Source: Chiua virens (taxonomy: Eukaryota > Basidiomycota > Agaricomycetes > Boletales > Boletaceae). From it: a DNA stretch of 64,000 nucleotides. The stretch's first letter is position 1. Each line of letters starts with the position of its first letter. Positions 59,701 through 64,000 of this stretch are shown here, piece after piece. The notes under the pieces were generated by a model. The model saw nothing but the letters and a program-made list of their open reading frames with translations, ran no database searches and was not told the origin of the DNA. The stretch covers positions 3,038,001 through 3,102,000 of the forward strand of contig JAHNUO010000001.1 of the NCBI GenBank assembly GCA_019787685.1, written 5' to 3'. The position numbers and the translations under genes are program-made.

Positions 59701-59752
59701 ACCGGGTGGAACAAGGTCACGGCCACGGCTCGGTACCGTCTCAAGGCCATGA
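56702..59752 (+). CDS. PWWP/Tudor-type chromatin protein
   Basis: ATG at 56702 starts MSSPESLVARIIPARGAAQK, a Ser/Pro-rich basic region. Near 57365-57475 a first reader-like module reads GSSVWVLVNQAGI..RMWWPAQ, and after an intron VVQKQPLRVSLFGDYPSSS. A second module near 58070-58240 reads GELVLALAPKTGTSYWPARI, then YMIKFLDDEEYVISRDKF, which fits the beta-barrel of PWWP/Tudor domains that bind methylated histone tails. The remaining exons include FENLSVRAQLAYVKPVLRAI, a helical block, and the final YCLNVLLPEAIQQLLLWQSG, ETDWVDDVMRLRAA and a basic tail to 59752. One extra base near 57358-57365 separates the N-terminal frame (SLDYLG) from the first module. Probably nuclear; partners unknown. 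Confidence 0.8.
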
Positions 59753-59999
59753 AGACGATTCGTCTGGCAAGCGTACATTTTTTTCCCAGTATGCTACGAC
59801 AGTATATCCTTGGTCTTGGTGGTAGTATATAGCTTGCTTGTATGTAGTACTGCATTCGCGCGGCATCTGAGGGCGCGGAACTGGGCGGTTCCTATTGACG
59901 TGGCACTTCATGCTTAATATTCTTCCACACGGCCTTCTTCTTGATATCACGTTCCCGTGAAAGCTCTCCACATTCGTTTCTATCAGTAGATGTTTGTCA

Positions 60000-62407
60000 A
60001 TGCCACCTCCGACATCCAGCGATGCCTGGTTAGCTTCACGCCGATTCGGAATTGTTATTGACGCTGGATCATCTGGCTCGCGGATTCAAATATACAGTTG
60101 GAAGGATCCACAAGTCGTACTAGAAGACTACGGAGACGCGGTTCGGAATGTGCTGCCCCAGGTAGAGAAAGGCGTACAAAATGGAGAGAACTGGATCAGA
60201 AAGGTCGAGCCAGGTGCGCCTCCTACTCTCTTTTTCTCATTTCCGTTGGGTGTCTCTTGCGGGATACGTCCATGTCTGACGCATATTGACTGCTGCTCTC
60301 TCCCTTTTCTATCTTGATGTGCCTAGGCTTATCGTCGTTCGGGGACAACCCAGAGGGGGTGGCTGGCTACTTGGAGCCTCTGATACGACATGCGCGCTCG
60401 CAAATCCCGCCGTCGCTCGAGTCGGACACGCCCCTCTTTCTTCTCGCGACGGCGGGGATGCGCCTGCTGACGCCCCTCCAGCAAGCGCGGGTGCTGAACG
60501 CGGCATGCACCTATCTCCGGACCTCCCCCTTTCGCATCGAACCCGAGTCCAAAGATGGGCCGTGCGGTGCGAGCGTGCAGATCATCACGGGCGAGGAAGA
60601 AGGTCTCTTCGGGTGGATCGCGGTCAACTATCTCATGGACGGCTTCGTGGGTGGGCACAAGGACGAGAAGACGACGTATGGGTTTTTGGACATGGGTGGT
60701 GCGTCGACGCAAATTGCGTTTGAGCCTGCGGTGGTGGAGGAGAGGGGGAACGAGGCGGCGATGGTGGACGTGCGGTTGAGGTTGTTGGGAGGGACGGAGA
60801 TCAAGCACAAGGTGTTTGTGACGACGTGGTTGGGGTATGGGACGAATCAAGCGAGGGAGCGGTATGTCGCCGCGGCGGTAGGGGGTGCGGAGGGGGAGGC
60901 GCTTGACGGGATGGCGTCGCGGACGATACAGGACCCGTGTTTACCCAAGGACTTGGCGCTCACGGAGACGGTGCAGTTGTATGAAGGGGCATCCGCACAT
61001 CAGACGACGCCGCACACATTGGTCGGGACGGGTTCGTTCACGCAGTGTCTGCAAAAGATGGCACCCCTGCTCAACAAGGACGCACCGTGCTCGGATGCGC
61101 CGTGTTTATTCAACGGTGTTCATGTACCCCGGATCAACTTTTCGTCCTCACACTTCATCGGCGTCTCCGAGTATTGGTACTCGTCAGAACACATCTTTGG
61201 ACTGGGTGGGCCTTATGATTTTGTTCAGTATGAGCGCGCTGCGACAAATTTCTGCGATCGAGATTGGGACGGGATCGTCAAGCAGCATGAAATGTCGAAG
61301 AAGGCGGGTTTACTTGGTGGAGACGGAGAAGTGATGGAGAATGGACAGGTCATCGAGACGGGTAAATGGGGAGATAAGCTCGAGATCTCTCGACTACAAA
61401 TGCAATGTTTCAAGGCAGCATGGGTTGCAAACGTGCTCCATGAAGGCATTGGGATACCTCGCATCGTCGACCCTGGCGGAAATTCCACTACCCAGGGCGA
61501 AAAGGTTGCTCAACAAGCTGAGAAGAAAGGGCTCGGGAAACCTATATTCCAGTCCTGTCGATACGGTTGGAGGCATTGCGATTAGTTGGACGCTTGGGAA
61601 AATGGTCCTTGAAGCAAGCAAGGAGGTGAAGCCCTTATCCAGTCAGAGCCGACCTCTCGTGGATCCTGTGCAAGATATACCCTCAAACTTGCGGAATCCT
61701 CCCATTACGCCGATTCGGCCCCCTTTCCTAGACTTGGATGCGATCGAGGAGAAGCTATCGCAACATTTACCCCCCGTACTGACACGAGAATCGCTTGGGT
61801 TCTCGCCTGTCATGTTTCTGTTCTACTCTGTCGTGTTGTCACTCTTATTCTGCATGGCCCTCCGACTGCGTAGACCGTTTGGTCTTGCTTGGCGACGAAT
61901 GAGACGAACGTCACTAAAGCGTAGCGTCGACAATACGTACTTGATGGAAGAAGGCGCTGTTTCCCAGAAAGTGCCCTCTTCCATGTTACCGCCGTCGCTT
62001 CTTCGACCTCTCCGCCGTTTCGTCTCCTCTTCCAGCCCCTCACGTCCTCGTCCCCCACCGCTGAATGTGACATCTCATCCGACGCGACCCCTACTCCGGC
62101 ATGCCCACTCCTCGCCGATCACTCCGACCACCACGCGCACCTTCAGCCTCCACAGTATGAACCTGCTTACCCCTCGATCGGCACCTCGACCGCGTCGCAA
62201 TACCACTCACGTGCGTCCTCGCCGACGTTGGGGTCTGTTGCGATGCCGGACGAGACAGCGGCGGTGGAATCGCATAGTATCGCGTCCTTGTCGGCGCGGT
62301 CGTGGAACGGGTCACAGATCAGTCTGACGACATTGGTGCCGAGGCAGATCCCGCTGTTGCGTGCAGGTGAGTGTGGATACGTTGCACGAATAAGGTGGGC
62401 GCGGTGA
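60000..62407 (+). CDS. YND1: Golgi apyrase / nucleoside diphosphatase (GDA1/CD39 family, Ynd1-like), one frame break
   Basis: Hydrolyses NDP and NTP in the Golgi lumen so that nucleotide-sugar exchange can continue. All apyrase conserved regions are visible: FGIVIDAGSSGSRIQIYSW (ACR1), LLATAGMRLL (ACR2), IITGEEEGLFGWIAVNYL (ACR3), YGFLDMGGASTQIAFEP (ACR4) and, near the end of the catalytic part, GGIAISWTLGKMV (ACR5). A C-terminal membrane segment (VMFLFYSVVLSLLFCMAL) and a cytosolic Arg-rich and Ser-rich tail fit Ynd1 rather than the soluble-lumen Gda1. ATG at 60000 was chosen because it directly precedes the conserved start. An intron lies at about 60213-60328. One extra base at 61553-61556 splits FQS|VDTVGG. 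A 65-nt intron (GTGCCC..TTCCAG) near 61970-62035 restores the tail frame. The last codons are uncertain because a GTGAGT donor lies at 62366. Confidence 0.88.
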
Positions 62408-63621
62408 TCGTGTGGTGTTTTTGCGTTTGCATTGTGACATGGTTTGGATGGTGACTGGATGTTTTTCGGCGTGCTCATTACATTTACGGTTTATTGGACT
62501 TTTCTTGCTGCTGTTGCAATGTTGGTTTCACAACGTACATGGTGTTTGATAATTGGAGCTGAGATTGGGAGGCGATCTTGAATATGCGACTTGGCTACTT
62601 TCTCGGCTGGAAAGCTCGAGTCGAACAGCAAAGCTTATGCGCATGAATTGGGAATATCATTCAGAAGGTATGGTCGGAACCGCTGGCCGAAATAGGCTGT
62701 CGGACTTGGTGAAATTCTGTGTGAGTATCTCACTAATAGCTATTGGTTCTAGTACGTTCATTAATCATTAATCGTTTAGGTTGACTCTAACATCGACATA
62801 ATGCTGACCGCCACAAACTCTATCCAGACGTTGACGTGGCTCTCCTGGCAATGCTTATCTTTCGCGTTTCATACTGACCCACTGCCGTAGAGAATCAGCA
62901 TGTTCGAGAAGGTCTTCATCTTCCACGTTCATATCTGCTAATGTTGCGCTAATTCTTGGACCAGATGCTGTTCAAGCGCGAGATATGTTCTCAACTGTGG
63001 CGCGGAAGGATGTCCGAAGACCCTTGAGAGAAGGGAAGGTATCAACAGACGCCTTGAGGAGATTTCAACTTCCATTTAAGCCTTGACCGCTATACACTAT
63101 CTAGACGCATTTGGGCGAGGTCCGGGGCTTCGTTATGAAGCTCAAGTTCTTCGGTGACGCCGGCACTAGTGGATTTGGCAGGTCTTGGATTTCTTCTAGC
63201 CCTCTTCAAGAACGTGGCCTTCAATTTGAAATTATGTCAGTTCTACCGCCAGTTTTCGTGACCAAATGCAGTGTCGAGATTGAAAGACAGTCTTTAGATA
63301 CATTCTCCAGGGCCCTCTGGTGCCCGCGACGAACGTATTGGCCCTCGCAGTTGGATAAATGGACACAAGTGCACGATATTCAGCATTATTGTAGACTCGC
63401 CTACAGCCTTGGTGACCATAGAAGTCAGCAAAAGCTCATGTGACAACGTCGGGCGTAGAGGAGACCCCCAAAGTATTCCGGACATTCTCTTTTTCCTTGT
63501 TTATTATCCCGCGGGGCCTTGGCCTTATGGTCGTCCGTGCCCCCAGCCCATTTGCGCTTCCTTTAAATTTCGCTCGGTCCTGATTGACGGTAAGACACCA
63601 GGTGACAAGAACGCTGCGACT
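62408..63621. other. Intergenic spacer before MFS4
   Basis: No recognisable gene. An open frame at 63111-63443 has no known motif. The final few hundred bases must hold the MFS4 promoter. Confidence 0.4.
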
Positions 63622-64000
63622 ATGTCCGCCGAGGCTACCCATCGAGAACAAGCTGAACAGCGGAAGGAGCCAGGCATTTCCTGGAGAAAGGACGAAGAAC
63701 ATGTACTGCCCAAGAACAAGCTAGGTATTGTGAGCTTCGCGTTGGATGTGCACAATGTTCCTTGCGGCGCTGGATCATGTGAGTCGCAACCATTGTTTGT
63801 TACGGAGTGCATTTGACAGGAAATGGCCAGACTATCGTAGCGATTGCGCTTCCGACCATTGTTGCCCATCTCCAGGGAGGCAGTAGCTATAGTTGGGTTG
63901 GAACGTATGACCAGTTCCGCTGAACGTCAGACAACTGCATTAATAAGCGTCTTGTTGCATCAGTGCGTATGTGCTTGCAGTTGGAGCGTGTGGTCCTCTC
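63622..64000 (+). pseudogene. MFS antiporter, DHA2 type (copy 4), partial and frame-broken
   Basis: ATG at 63622 opens the same N-terminus as the other copies ([19 protein letters not shown]). One extra A at about 63746 (GTTGGATGTG against GTTGGTGTG in copy 2) shifts the end of exon 1, turning the expected VCTMFLAALDH into DVHNVPCGAGS. The following exons are normal: TIVAIALPTIVAHLQGGSS, YSWVG, and after the next intron AYVLAVGACGPL, where the window ends. It is closest to copy 2 in exon 1. It shows that the MFS family continues to the right of the window, about 50 kb from the main array. Confidence 0.8.

Noticed and set aside
61960..62040. Apparent second frame break in the apyrase tail
   Set aside because: A 65-nt intron (GTGCCC..TTCCAG) restores a sensible Ser-rich tail in frame.

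Overview
The window looks like nuclear DNA of a filamentous basidiomycete, most likely an Agaricomycete of the Rhizoctonia/Ceratobasidium type. Genes are broken by many introns of about 45-75 nt with GT..AG ends. The gene content fits: AP-2 mu, a SIT4-associated (SAPS) protein, a TRF4/5-type poly(A) polymerase, a Golgi apyrase, PIG-H, a mitochondrial acetolactate synthase, a P-loop NTPase of the large Agaricomycete family, and two SGNH/GDSL secreted esterases. The genus is inference from gene families; no marker gene is present. No rRNA, convincing tRNA, CRISPR or complete transposon was seen.

Layout. 1-13 kb: an array of DHA2-type MFS transporters (copies at 1332, 5131 and 10246, all +), with a rhamnose-mutarotase-like gene (8353) between copies 2 and 3. 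A fourth copy enters at the right edge (63622). 13.5-19.4 kb: a P-loop NTPase (-), an uncertain small-exon gene (-) and PIG-H (+). 19.8-22.8 kb: a decayed SEC6/exocyst relic and a frame-broken secreted-protein gene. 23-30.3 kb: two acetolactate synthase genes (-), the left one badly broken and carrying Leu at the position of the classical inhibitor-site Trp. 30.7-37.7 kb: single-copy housekeeping genes (FAHD1-like +, SAPS -, AP-2 mu -). 38-43 kb: a duplicated GDSL esterase, whose second copy carries along a relic of the AP-2 mu 5' end. 43.6-51.6 kb: TRF4/5 and two disordered proteins. 51.6-56.7 kb: no gene recognised. 56.7-62.4 kb: a PWWP-type protein and a GDA1/CD39 apyrase.

Two themes run through the window. 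First, local segmental duplication has produced the MFS, ILV2 and GDSL pairs and has copied flanking DNA with them. Second, almost every break in a reading frame, in duplicated and single-copy genes alike, is a single EXTRA base (about 16 cases, with no clear single-base loss). That pattern fits insertion-type sequencing or assembly error at least as well as true gene decay. Genes marked pseudogene for this reason should be read as broken in this sequence, not as proven dead in the organism. The SEC6 relic is the clear exception: it has lost much of its sequence.

The genes do not form one pathway. Housekeeping functions (vesicle coats, GPI-anchor synthesis, nuclear RNA surveillance, PP2A-like phosphatase control, Golgi nucleotide hydrolysis, branched-chain amino acid synthesis) sit beside fast-evolving accessory families (drug exporters, secreted esterases, NTPase).
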